64,000 nt of DNA from contig NZ_KV795235.1 in assembly GCF_001808955.1 (NCBI RefSeq), positions 84,844-148,843 on the forward strand, in the 5' to 3' direction. The position numbers and the translations under genes were made by a program. The notes below the pieces were generated by a model. It did not search any database. It had not been told where the DNA came from and saw only the letters and a list, made by a program, of their open reading frames with translations. Positions 46,701-54,561 of this stretch are shown here, piece after piece. Source of the stretch: Rothia sp. HMSC078H08 (lineage in GTDB: Bacteria > Actinomycetota > Actinomycetes > Actinomycetales > Micrococcaceae). Position 1 is the first letter of the stretch; each line of letters opens with the position of its first letter.

Positions 46701-47387
46701 CTACATCGGTGACTGCTGAGAGGTGCGGAAAACGCCTTCTTCGGTGAGGATGACTGGCAGAATAGCGTCCCACTGGTCGTAGGGAATAGCTTCATAAATT
46801 TCATCGGCAAAGACCACGCCGATGCTCTGCTCCTTCAGCTGCTGTGCGCTGAGCAGGGGGATAATGCGGTCATAGTAGCCGCCTCCTTGACCGAGGCGGT
46901 GCCCGTCAGCATCAAAGGCGAGAGCGGGGACGAGGCGCACATCGGCGTTCACGAAGGCTCGCTCGTCCTGTTCTTCGCCTTCGGGTTCGGGGATTCCCAT
47001 GGGGCTGAGCGGGTGCTCGACGGCGGGATCCCAGTGCACCCAGGCGAGTTTGCGGCCGGGACGCACGACGGGCACGAGGATGCGGTGTCCGTCCTTGTGC
47101 AGGCGGGTTAGTGCTTCGATGATGGGCGGTTCGGACTTGGTGGGCAGGTATGCCGCAATGGTGCCGGGGGAGTGGAGGCGCTGCGCGACCGCTTCAAGAA
47201 TGTGGTGGGTGAAAAGGTCAGCTATCTGCTGCTGGTCGTGTTCGCCGCGGTGGCTGCGTGCGGTGAGGCGGCGGGGGCGAATCTGAGAGCGGAGAATGTC
47301 TTTATCCAGGGAGATATCTTCTGCGCTGGCACCGGTATCGGAGTTGCTGGTGGCGGCTGCGGTATTGAGAGGCATGGTGTGTCCCAT
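46701..47387 (-). CDS. 5-formyltetrahydrofolate cyclo-ligase
   Basis: Salvages 5-formyl-THF to 5,10-methenyl-THF using ATP. 228 residues: an N-terminal extension, then LRSQIRPRRLTARSHR (cofactor-binding Arg/Lys helix), TIAAYLPTKSEPPIIEAL, ILVPVVRPGRKLAWVHWD, MGIPEPEGEEQ and the phosphate/metal loop LVPALAFDADGHRLGQGGGYYDR. The GQGGGYYDR block is diagnostic. The start is uncertain (47387 or 47375). Divergent from galU, which matches the arrangement in Mycobacterium (Rv0992c/Rv0993). Confidence 0.92.
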   Translation of the reverse strand: MGHTMPLNTAAATSNSDTGASAEDISLDKDILRSQIRPRRLTARSHRGEHDQQQIADLFTHHILEAVAQRLHSPGTIAAYLPTKSEPPIIEALTRLHKDGHRILVPVVRPGRKLAWVHWDPAVEHPLSPMGIPEPEGEEQDERAFVNADVRLVPALAFDADGHRLGQGGGYYDRIIPLLSAQQLKEQSIGVVFADEIYEAIPYDQWDAILPVILTEEGVFRTSQQSPM

Positions 47388-47726
47388 CGTCTTTGCGGGT
47401 GAGGTCTTATGCGGGGTGGAGGAGAGTGGCTCTATGGCCTAGTTTGGCTGGTTTGAGTCGTGGTGCCTCCGCGTTGAGAGGCGTTCCGAGGTGGGGTGAA
47501 AACATCCTTATGGGCGGCAAAAAGCAACCTACTCTGCTGGGCTATAGAATCTACTTTTTAGTATAGGGATTGCAGAAAATAGCATTGGGTTTCGAGGAAC
47601 GTATTTTCTCTACAACCCGAAGAATGTACCTTCACCGATATGTAGTTAGTCACGTTGAAGATTTTTTCACGTCATAGTGTCGATAAATCAGCTTAAGTAC
47701 TTTACAACTTAGGGTATTCTTGTGGC
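47388..47726. other. 339-base divergent region between 5-FTHF cyclo-ligase and galU
   Basis: It holds both promoters. TATTCT at 47715-47720 lies exactly 6 bases before the galU ATG, with no ribosome binding site, so galU is probably leaderless. The region grows AT-rich from about 47540. No gene or hairpin of note. Confidence 0.5.
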
Positions 47727-48635
47727 ATGGCTACTGAAATTAAGTCTGTTACTAAGGCAGTTATTCCTGCTGCTGGTCTGGGCACCCGATTCCTGCCCGC
47801 CACGAAGGCAACCCCCAAGGAAATGCTCCCCGTCGTTGATCGCCCCGCGATTCAGTACGTGGTGGAGGAAGCAATCCGTGCCGGTCTGAATGACGTTCTG
47901 ATGATTACCGGCCGTAACAAGCGCGCTCTCGAGGATCACTTCGACCGCGTTCCCGTTCTGGAGCAGCAGCTCGCTGAGCAGGGTAAGGACGCTCTGCTCG
48001 CTTCTGTGGTAGCTACCAATGAGATGGGCGGCGACCTGCACTACGTGCGTCAGGGCGACCCCAAGGGCCTGGGCCACGCTGTTCTGCGCGCAAAGCGCCA
48101 CGTTGGCGATGAGGCATTCGCTGTTCTGCTCGGTGATGACCTGATTGATGAGAAGGAAGACCTGCTCTCCCGCATGGTGGAGGTCCAGGAGCGCACCGGC
48201 GGTTCCGTCGTTGCTCTGATGGAGGTCCCCCGCGAGGCTATTTCCGCTTACGGTGCAGCTGCTATTGAGGCTGTTGAGGGCGAAGACGGTTTCGTGAAGA
48301 TCACCGGTCTGGTTGAGAAGCCCGCTGCTGATGAGGCTCCCTCGAACTACGCTGTGATCGGCCGTTACGTTCTGAGCCCGAAGGTCTTCGAGGTTCTGGA
48401 GAACACCGCTCCGGGCCGCGGCGGCGAGATTCAGCTGACTGACGCTCTGCAGACCCTGGCTCAGGGTGAAGGCGAAGGCGAAGGCGTCTACGGTGTGGTC
48501 TTCTCCGGCCGCCGTTTCGACACCGGTGACAAGCTGTCCTACCTGAAGGCAAACGTTATTCTTGCTGCTGAGCGTCCCGAGTTCGGTGACGACCTGCGCG
48601 CATGGCTGAAGGACTTTGTCGCAGAGAACTGCTAA
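47727..48635 (+). CDS. galU: UTP-glucose-1-phosphate uridylyltransferase
   Basis: Makes UDP-glucose for surface glycans and storage. 302 residues: AVIPAAGLGTRFLPATKATP with PKEMLPVVDRPAIQYVVEEA (nucleotide-binding loop), VRQGDPKGLGHAVLRAKRHV, FAVLLGDDLIDE (metal aspartates), VEKPAADEAPSNYAVIGRYV, and GGEIQLTDALQTL; the C-terminal RRFDTGDKLSYLKANV is complete. Length is standard. It is the first gene of the conserved galU-(glp)-(rimJ)-glpR order, though here the two middle genes are not present. A terminator-like hairpin follows. Confidence 0.97.
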   Translation: MATEIKSVTKAVIPAAGLGTRFLPATKATPKEMLPVVDRPAIQYVVEEAIRAGLNDVLMITGRNKRALEDHFDRVPVLEQQLAEQGKDALLASVVATNEMGGDLHYVRQGDPKGLGHAVLRAKRHVGDEAFAVLLGDDLIDEKEDLLSRMVEVQERTGGSVVALMEVPREAISAYGAAAIEAVEGEDGFVKITGLVEKPAADEAPSNYAVIGRYVLSPKVFEVLENTAPGRGGEIQLTDALQTLAQGEGEGEGVYGVVFSGRRFDTGDKLSYLKANVILAAERPEFGDDLRAWLKDFVAENC

Positions 48636-48954
48636 TTACTCTGCACCCGCTCTCTGATGAGGGCAACCGATAAATACCAACCACGCTGAGGAAGGCGTTC
48701 TTTCTGGTGGGGCGTTAGCCCTGAGGGAGGGCGCCTTCCTTTGCGTCGTTCGTGTCCGTTATGTGCGTGGCGTGCTACTGGGTGAGGGTCCAGAGTGTGT
48801 CTTGTGCAGGGACGCAACGACGTCGTAGTGCGCATATTCCTTCTGGGGTATATGCGCATATCCAGCCCGATTCTTGCCGCTTATGGAAAGCATTGGGAAT
48901 ATAAGGGTATGATTAAAGTCTAGGGATAAAGGGACGATAGAGGGCGACCTGAAT
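48636..48954 (+). other. 319-base gap after galU with a terminator
   Basis: AGGAAGGCG (48689-48697) pairs with CGCCTTCCT (48732-48740), with a smaller stem in the loop, followed by TTGCG: the galU terminator. The remainder to 48954 is promoter space for the next gene. No trace of moeA/glp or rimJ, which lie here in related genomes. Confidence 0.6.
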
Positions 48955-50589
48955 ATGACGCTTTTGAACACCTCCGGTGTGTTGGTAATTCTGACCGTGA
49001 TTTTGCTGCTGTGGTTTGTGCCCAGGAGCCTCCGTCGCGCGCCCGCTGGTCCCTCCGTGGAGCCCGAGCGTCCCCTGATTAGCGCCGAGCGTACCGCTGA
49101 GGACATTCTCGCCTCTGCAGGCGTGCTGCTGAATGAGTTGGAGGCGTACCAGTCTTCCGATCATGCGGTGGCGCCGGGTACTTCCCTGCCCTCTTCCGCT
49201 CTTCCGCAGGCTTCTTCCCGTTCCTCCCACGCTGTGGAGGATGCCGTTCAGCCTGCCCCGGATACGGCTTCTATTTCGCAGATTCGTGATTCCTCCCCGA
49301 CTGCTCCCTACACCGATGAAATTCCGGTGGTGGAGGAGTCGAAGCCCTCGCCGCTGTCCTACTTTGATACTTCGAGCCCGAGCGGTATTACCCTGCTGGT
49401 TGCTGCCGGTTTGGGCGTGCTTGCCCTGGTGACCGGTCTTCTGGCGCTCTTTGGGGTTCTGGCGTGGGGTTGGGCTGTTCTCTTCCTGATTCTTGCTGGC
49501 GGCGCGTGGGCTGTAAGCCGTTTTGGTCTGCTGGAGTCTCTTGGCAACCAGATTAAGGCGAACCGCGATGAGCGGCGCGCCAAGGCAGAAGCAGAAGATG
49601 CCGAGGGTACTGACGCTGAGGCGTATGAAGAGTCTGACAACGAAAAAGCTTACGATGACGCTTCTGAGCCTGTAGAGGATACTGAAGCGCCGGAAGCTGA
49701 AGCTGTCGAAGAGCCTGCACATCAGGCTCGCCCCGCAACCCGTGAGACTACTGCCCGCAACGTGAGCCGTGAGGCGGCACGCCCGAGCCGTGCGCACATT
49801 GCGGTGGAGTCCTCCGATGAGGCTCCCGAGGCGGCTCCTCGTGCGGAAGCGCCTGCTGCGGCACCTGCTCATTCTTCTCGTCCCGTACCTGCCCGTTCTG
49901 CCCGCCCGGCGGAGGCGCCCGCAGGTCACCGTCAGGAGCGCCGCCAGCAGCGTCCGAGCCGCTTCCAGCCGATTCGCCGCGGTAGCGTGCTCTTTGACCA
50001 GGAGAGCGGTTCTGTTGCTTCCTCTGCTAGTGCACCGCGTACTGCTGCACAGCCTCAGGTGGCTCAGGCTCCGGTTGTTCCGAGCCAGCCCGCTCAGCCC
50101 CAGCACACTCAGCCCGTGCCGTCTGCTCAGCCTACACATCCTGCTCAGGCACCTGTGGCTCCCGCTCAGCCGGTAGCACCTCAGCCTGCGCAGGTTGCCC
50201 AGGCGCCTGCCGCTCAGCAGCAGGCTCCCGCACAGCAGCCGGCTATTCAGCCGGCCCAGCCGGTGGCTCGCCAGGCTCTGCGCGATGGTTCGCCCGTCCG
50301 CCAGGCGCCTGCGGCACCTGCTACTCAGGCTCCCGCTCAGCCGATTCCCGAGGAGATTCCTCTGCCGGACGTCCTGGATGATTCCGAGTTCGATGCTCTG
50401 GATATTGCGTCCCTGAACGACCCGGCGCTCTCGACCGGTGCTACGGCGAGCGGTGGTGTTCGTTCGACGAACCGCCATCCCGGTGCTGGCTCCTCCTTTG
50501 AAGCAGTCAGCAACACCTGGAATCCGGTTCAGCTGCCCAAGCCGCTGAGCGCTCTGCACCGCCAGGACAAGAACCAGGGTAAGAAGTAG
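48955..50589 (+). CDS. membrane protein, candidate SepX/GLPR divisome component
   Basis: 544 residues. One N-terminal membrane helix (GVLVILTVILLLWFVPRSLRR), a cytoplasmic stretch with SAERTAEDILASAG, a tight pair of helices at about 142-185 (GITLLVAAGLGVLALVTGLL; GWAVLFLILAGGAWAVSRFG), an acidic segment (EAEDAEGTDAEAYEESDNEK) and a long Pro/Ala/Gln-rich tail with PAQP-type repeats, ending in a conserved-looking WNPVQLPKPLSALHR. The WFVP-RR opening, three-helix layout and position downstream of galU match SepX of Streptomyces and GLPR of Corynebacterium/Mycobacterium as I remember them, proteins that help organise FtsZ. The identity is inference from architecture and synteny. Confidence 0.6.
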   Translation: MTLLNTSGVLVILTVILLLWFVPRSLRRAPAGPSVEPERPLISAERTAEDILASAGVLLNELEAYQSSDHAVAPGTSLPSSALPQASSRSSHAVEDAVQPAPDTASISQIRDSSPTAPYTDEIPVVEESKPSPLSYFDTSSPSGITLLVAAGLGVLALVTGLLALFGVLAWGWAVLFLILAGGAWAVSRFGLLESLGNQIKANRDERRAKAEAEDAEGTDAEAYEESDNEKAYDDASEPVEDTEAPEAEAVEEPAHQARPATRETTARNVSREAARPSRAHIAVESSDEAPEAAPRAEAPAAAPAHSSRPVPARSARPAEAPAGHRQERRQQRPSRFQPIRRGSVLFDQESGSVASSASAPRTAAQPQVAQAPVVPSQPAQPQHTQPVPSAQPTHPAQAPVAPAQPVAPQPAQVAQAPAAQQQAPAQQPAIQPAQPVARQALRDGSPVRQAPAAPATQAPAQPIPEEIPLPDVLDDSEFDALDIASLNDPALSTGATASGGVRSTNRHPGAGSSFEAVSNTWNPVQLPKPLSALHRQDKNQGKK

Positions 50590-51017
50590 ACCTTACTCTA
50601 GATGTGTATAAAACCCCGACAGTTCGTGCTGTCGGGGTTTTGTTTTGCTGGGAATGTGCCTCGGGAAAGGAACGGTTAAAAAGAAAAGGAACCCCGTCCA
50701 TGGGGTTCCTTTTCTAGCATCACACACAGGAAGAAAGTCTTCTAGACCGATTAGGAAGGCCTTCCCACAAGACCTGCCTTATTCGGTAATAAAAATATAT
50801 CCTAATTCCCGTGCGGGTGACAAGCCGAAAATAGCGACACCCTGTCAATAAACTAAGGTTTACCTAAGTAAAATCCGCGCCATTGCAGGCGACAAGGGGC
50901 AATAGCCCCCGGCAAAAAAAGTTTAAAAAAATTTTCTGGCCCCTCCAAAAGTCGAATAAGAAGCCTCAAAAAACCTTCAATCAGGTCAATATCGCCCACT
51001 CATGAGAGAATAGCCGG
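50590..51017 (+). other. 428-base gap with two strong terminators
   Basis: Hairpin 50610-50641 (13-bp arms AAAACCCCGACAG/CTGTCGGGGTTTT) and hairpin 50682-50715 (14-bp arms AGAAAAGGAACCCC/GGGGTTCCTTTTCT) stand in tandem. Further right, a partial dyad around GGTTTACC (about 50854-50867) and an A/T-rich block (about 50916-50935) precede the next gene. GAGAAT at 51006-51011 is 6 bases before its GTG, a leaderless signature. No gene seen. Confidence 0.7.
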
Positions 51018-51518
51018 GTGAAAGATTGGTTTGACGCACTCCCGATTGAGGTTGCCCTAGCTTTCATGTGGGTGGTCGGAATCGTCCGCACCAGCATCGT
51101 GTACGCCCTTGGCGCGCTCGCTGCTGAAGGGGGCGCCCGCCTCGACCGCATCCGCAAAGCCATGGATAGCCCGCTCTACCGCAAGGCGCGCGCCTTCATC
51201 AACCGATGGGGCGTTATTGCCGTGCCCCTCTGCTTTCTCACCGTGGGTCTGCAAACCGCGGTCATCATCACGACCGGCTTCACGAAAATGCCGCTGCGCC
51301 GCTGGGTGCCCGCGATGCTGGTCGGAACCTTCATATGGGCGTGCATCTACACCACCATCGGCTTCGCAATTCTTGCGGCCCTCGGCCTGGAGCCGTGGAT
51401 GTTCCCGCTCGCCCTTGCCATTGTTATCACGGTGCTGGTCATTGTGACTCAGCTGCGCGAACGCCGCATTAACCGCGAAACCGTTGAGAACACTGCGGAT
51501 AACATCACCGAGAACTAG
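51018..51518 (+). CDS. DedA-like (VTT-type) small membrane protein
   Basis: 166 residues with about four membrane segments (VALAFMWVVGIVRTSIVYAL; WGVIAVPLCFLTVGLQTAVI; WVPAMLVGTFIWACIYTTIG; MFPLALAIVITVLVIVTQLR). The part from INRWGVIAVP through GLQTAVIITTGFTKMPLRRW to GTFIWACIYT resembles the conserved core of DedA-family proteins, implicated in lipid-carrier flipping and membrane homeostasis. It is shorter than a full DedA (about 200 residues) and lacks the usual N-terminal reentrant block. GTG start appears leaderless. The following spacer of 96 bases has no terminator. Confidence 0.55.
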   Translation: MKDWFDALPIEVALAFMWVVGIVRTSIVYALGALAAEGGARLDRIRKAMDSPLYRKARAFINRWGVIAVPLCFLTVGLQTAVIITTGFTKMPLRRWVPAMLVGTFIWACIYTTIGFAILAALGLEPWMFPLALAIVITVLVIVTQLRERRINRETVENTADNITEN

Positions 51519-51614
51519 TCCTACCTTCAGCGGGGGATAGGTGCACTATCTCGCCGGGTTGAGGCCACTCACCTGCCCTCAATGCCCCCGCCCAAGATGT
51601 GCTAGCGTGGAGGG

Positions 51615-52841
51615 ATGAGTTCATCCGCATCCTCCACTGCAGGCACCCCCGAAGCGCAGTCCGTCAACGACCCTGCCCTCACCGCAATCGACCCCGAGTT
51701 CAGCGCGCCCGAAAACGCTACCGACGAGGTAGAAACCGAAGCGTCCGCCGAGGCGCCCACCCGCGTGTACCTGCATCCCGAGCAGCTGGCAATGATCCAG
51801 ACTCCGGAGGCTCTGCCCATCCCCGTGTTGCAGCGCTCCGTGCTGCGCGTTAGCTACGTGCCGGCGATTATGCCCGGTAAGTGGTTCAACCGCTGGCATG
51901 AGCGTTACGGCGACCGCGTGCAGCTGGCGGAGGTGCCCGTGCGTGAGGCGCGCGGCCTGGACTCCCTACATCAGGACCTGTGCCTGATTGATCCCGCCGA
52001 TAACCCCGCCGCTGGATCCTCCGTTGAATCCGCCGCTGGGTCAGCAGAAGAGGGAACCGCCCCCTCCGAGGCGCCCGCTGAGGATAGCGTCGAGGCTACC
52101 GAGCACGCACCCATCGCGCGTAAGGCTGTGCCCGAGAATCCCTTCGCGCACATGAGTATTGTGCGCCCCGACCGTGAACCGGCAAGCGCCGACGGCGAGA
52201 AGTACCACAGCATCCGCCTCTACGAGGAGCTGCCCGTGGTCATTCTGCCGGTGGACCATGTGCTCACCGTGCTTGATGAGGTGCCCGTGGAGGAGCTTGC
52301 CGAGGAGTTCCTGCTACAGCCCGCCTCCAATATTCCCGCTTATGAGGAAGTCTCCCGCGCATGGCGTGAGAGTGCCGGTCGCATCGTGCCCGAGGGTCTG
52401 ACCGATAAGGAAACCATCGAGCTGGTTGCCGCCGGTGTGGGTCTGTACATTGTGCCCATGTCCATTGCGCGTTTCTACCACCGCAAGGACCTCACCTACC
52501 GCCCCGTTGCGGGTCTGGACACCTACCCGGTGCACCTGGTCTGGCCGCGTGCCCCCAAGGGCGAGCCGCGCAGCGAAGAGCTCGAGGCGCTCCTGCAGGA
52601 CTTCATCGGCATTGTGCGTGGCCGCACCGCAACCAGTGAGCGTGGTAGCGAAACCCGGCAGGCACGCGCCGAACGCATCGCCGCTGAAAAGGCAAAGGAA
52701 AAAGCGAAGGCACGAGCCGCCAACGCCCGCCGCGAAGCACGCGATAAAAAGCGCGCCAACGCCAAGAAAAACGGTAACGCGCGCCAGCACGCTCGACAGT
52801 CCGCCAAAGCCGCCAGCGCACGCCGCGGCAAGAAACGCTAA
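51615..52841 (+). CDS. LysR-type substrate-binding-domain protein without DNA-binding domain
   Basis: 408 residues. After an acidic/Ala-rich N-terminus (1 to about 75) a type 2 periplasmic-binding-like fold begins at VLRVSYVPAIMPGKWFNRWH; the second lobe contains YEELPVVILPVDHVLTVLDE, ELVAAGVGLYIVPMSIARFY and PVAGLDTYPVHLVWPR, which is the LysR ligand-domain pattern. The winged helix-turn-helix that should precede it is absent. An unrelated acidic insert (about 130-165) and a long Lys/Arg-rich tail (about 345-408, AKEKAKARAANARREARDKK) are attached. TAGCGT lies 6 bases before the ATG. Function unknown; the basic tail might bind nucleic acid. Confidence 0.75.
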   Translation: MSSSASSTAGTPEAQSVNDPALTAIDPEFSAPENATDEVETEASAEAPTRVYLHPEQLAMIQTPEALPIPVLQRSVLRVSYVPAIMPGKWFNRWHERYGDRVQLAEVPVREARGLDSLHQDLCLIDPADNPAAGSSVESAAGSAEEGTAPSEAPAEDSVEATEHAPIARKAVPENPFAHMSIVRPDREPASADGEKYHSIRLYEELPVVILPVDHVLTVLDEVPVEELAEEFLLQPASNIPAYEEVSRAWRESAGRIVPEGLTDKETIELVAAGVGLYIVPMSIARFYHRKDLTYRPVAGLDTYPVHLVWPRAPKGEPRSEELEALLQDFIGIVRGRTATSERGSETRQARAERIAAEKAKEKAKARAANARREARDKKRANAKKNGNARQHARQSAKAASARRGKKR

Positions 52842-52867
52842 CGAACGATAGACGGTAAAATCAAACC

Positions 52868-53377
52868 ATGGCATTAGCAATGGAAACCCGACCCGCAGCC
52901 TACGCAGTGATCATTGAGCAGGGCAAGCTGCTCATGACCCGCTGGGTTCCCGAAGACCGCGCGCTCAGCCCCCTCTGGTCCCTGCCTGGCGGCGGCATGG
53001 AACCCGGCGAACAGGCCGACGAAACCGCGCTGCGAGAGACCCTCGAAGAGACCGGTTACAGCGTCGCCATTGAAGACATTCTGGGCGTGCACGCCGGACA
53101 CTTCCCCGTGCGTTCCACCCAGAAAGACCCGCAAGCGCTACCCTTCTGCGCCCTGCGGGTGGTTTTCCGTGCCCACATTGTCACCGGCGAACTGCGCCAC
53201 GAAATCAACGGATCCTCCGACACGGCACGCTGGGTACCCATCGCTGAGCTGGACACCATCCGCTACGGCACCCTCATCGACGAGGTCGCCTCCATGATGG
53301 GCTACTCCAACGCCGCGAGCTGGGCACGCGAATACCGCGAATTTCTTGCCGATGAAAACGCACGGAAGCTTCCCTAA
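52868..53377 (+). CDS. Nudix hydrolase
   Basis: Hydrolyses a nucleoside-diphosphate-linked compound, substrate unknown. 169 residues with a complete Nudix box: GGGMEPGEQADETALRETLE followed by ETGYSV (pattern GX5EX7REUXEEXGU). The strand AYAVIIEQGKLLMTRW before it and DTARWVPIAELDTIRYG after it are typical. TAAAAT is 6 bases before the ATG, so it may have its own leaderless promoter although it follows the LysR-type gene by 26 bases. Its stop overlaps the next start by one base (TAATG). Confidence 0.88.
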   Translation: MALAMETRPAAYAVIIEQGKLLMTRWVPEDRALSPLWSLPGGGMEPGEQADETALRETLEETGYSVAIEDILGVHAGHFPVRSTQKDPQALPFCALRVVFRAHIVTGELRHEINGSSDTARWVPIAELDTIRYGTLIDEVASMMGYSNAASWAREYREFLADENARKLP

Positions 53378-54555
53378 TGAACCGACGAACCCTCACCCGC
53401 CGTGCGGCGCTCACCTCCCTGGCGCTCATGCCGCTGCTTGCCGCTTGCGGGAATAATGACGCAACCCCGCAGGTGGACCCTTCCGCATCCAGCTACGGTA
53501 CCCTGCGTATCGGCTACGGTGCCCTGCGTGAAATGCGCGCCGTGGCGCACGTGTACGCGCGCGCCCTGCGACAGGTTGGCTACTCCGTTGAACTTGTTGA
53601 CACCGACAACAGCCGCGCTACCGCCCTGCGCGGGCTCATGGTTCCTTCGGCTAACTCAGCCACCCCTACCGCAACTCTGCCCGACGATGAGGAAAGCAGC
53701 ACCGCCGCCGCGCTTGAATCGTTGGACCTGGTCATCGACTACAGCGGAGACCTGCTGCTCTACCTGACCGACGACGGCAAAATCAGCCCCGCCGCCGCGC
53801 AGAACGAACGCATCGCCGCCTCCGTGAGCGCCTCCGCTCAAGCCGCAGGCGTGACCCTGCCCCCGGCAGCTACCCCCACCGCGGAGGAGAGCACCGCCTC
53901 CGCGCATGCTACGGACGCAACCGCGAGCCCCACCGCAAGCTCCACCCGCTCCGCAGACCCCATCAACCTGCGCGCCATGAGCACCACCGACATGACCAAC
54001 GCCATTTCGCGCATCCTGCCCGAAGAGCTCATGCTCCTCAACGGCGCCCACGCCACCAACAAGGATGTACTGGTTACCACCCGCGCCGTGAGTGCCCGCC
54101 ACAAGCTCAACTCCCTCGCGCATCTGCGTGAGGTGCAGTCTTCTCTGACGTTCTCCATTCCGACCGGGTATTCCAGCGGCACCTACGGCGTGGATTCTTT
54201 GCGTAGCCTCTACCGCTACCGTGTGCACGACCCGAAGATTCAGGACGACCCCGCCGAGCGCGTCAACGCCCTCACCGCAGACACCGTGCAGGTGACCCTG
54301 CTGCACAGCTGCGACTCGGCAATTGACGATAACCGCCTGGTCACCCTGGAAGACCCCTCAACGGCACTTTTGCAGCAGCAGCTGGTGCCCATTATCCGTC
54401 GTACCCTGCCAGATAGCGCCCGGACGGCAATTAACCGCGTATCATCTACATTAGACACGGGTAACCTCTCGTTCCTGTTGCGTCTGACTAGCGGTTCCAA
54501 CCCCATCGCAGATGATGACGCAGCACAATTCATTTTGGATCACCCTAGAAAGTAA
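53377..54555 (+). CDS. OpuAC-like substrate-binding lipoprotein
   Basis: 392 residues. Signal peptide with two arginine pairs (MNRRTLTRRAALTSLALMPL) and lipobox LLAAC (C24). The mature part resembles glycine betaine/choline-type binding proteins: LRIGYGALREMRAVAHVYAR, LDLVIDYSGDLLLYLTDDG, DVLVTTRAVSARHKLNSLAH, GVDSLRSLYRYRVHD, VQVTLLHSCDSAIDDNRLVT and SARTAINRVSSTLDTGNLSF. A Thr/Ser/Ala-rich insert (about 155-195) splits it. No ABC permease or ATPase is adjacent; instead it is coupled to a Nudix gene and followed closely by alaA. Whether it still serves transport is open. Confidence 0.72.
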   Translation: MNRRTLTRRAALTSLALMPLLAACGNNDATPQVDPSASSYGTLRIGYGALREMRAVAHVYARALRQVGYSVELVDTDNSRATALRGLMVPSANSATPTATLPDDEESSTAAALESLDLVIDYSGDLLLYLTDDGKISPAAAQNERIAASVSASAQAAGVTLPPAATPTAEESTASAHATDATASPTASSTRSADPINLRAMSTTDMTNAISRILPEELMLLNGAHATNKDVLVTTRAVSARHKLNSLAHLREVQSSLTFSIPTGYSSGTYGVDSLRSLYRYRVHDPKIQDDPAERVNALTADTVQVTLLHSCDSAIDDNRLVTLEDPSTALLQQQLVPIIRRTLPDSARTAINRVSSTLDTGNLSFLLRLTSGSNPIADDDAAQFILDHPRK

Positions 54556-54561
54556 ATCATC

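Noticed and set aside
50851..50870. Iron-box (DtxR/IdeR) site
   Set aside because: AGGT and ACCT are present but separated by 2 rather than 7 bases, so the spacing does not fit.
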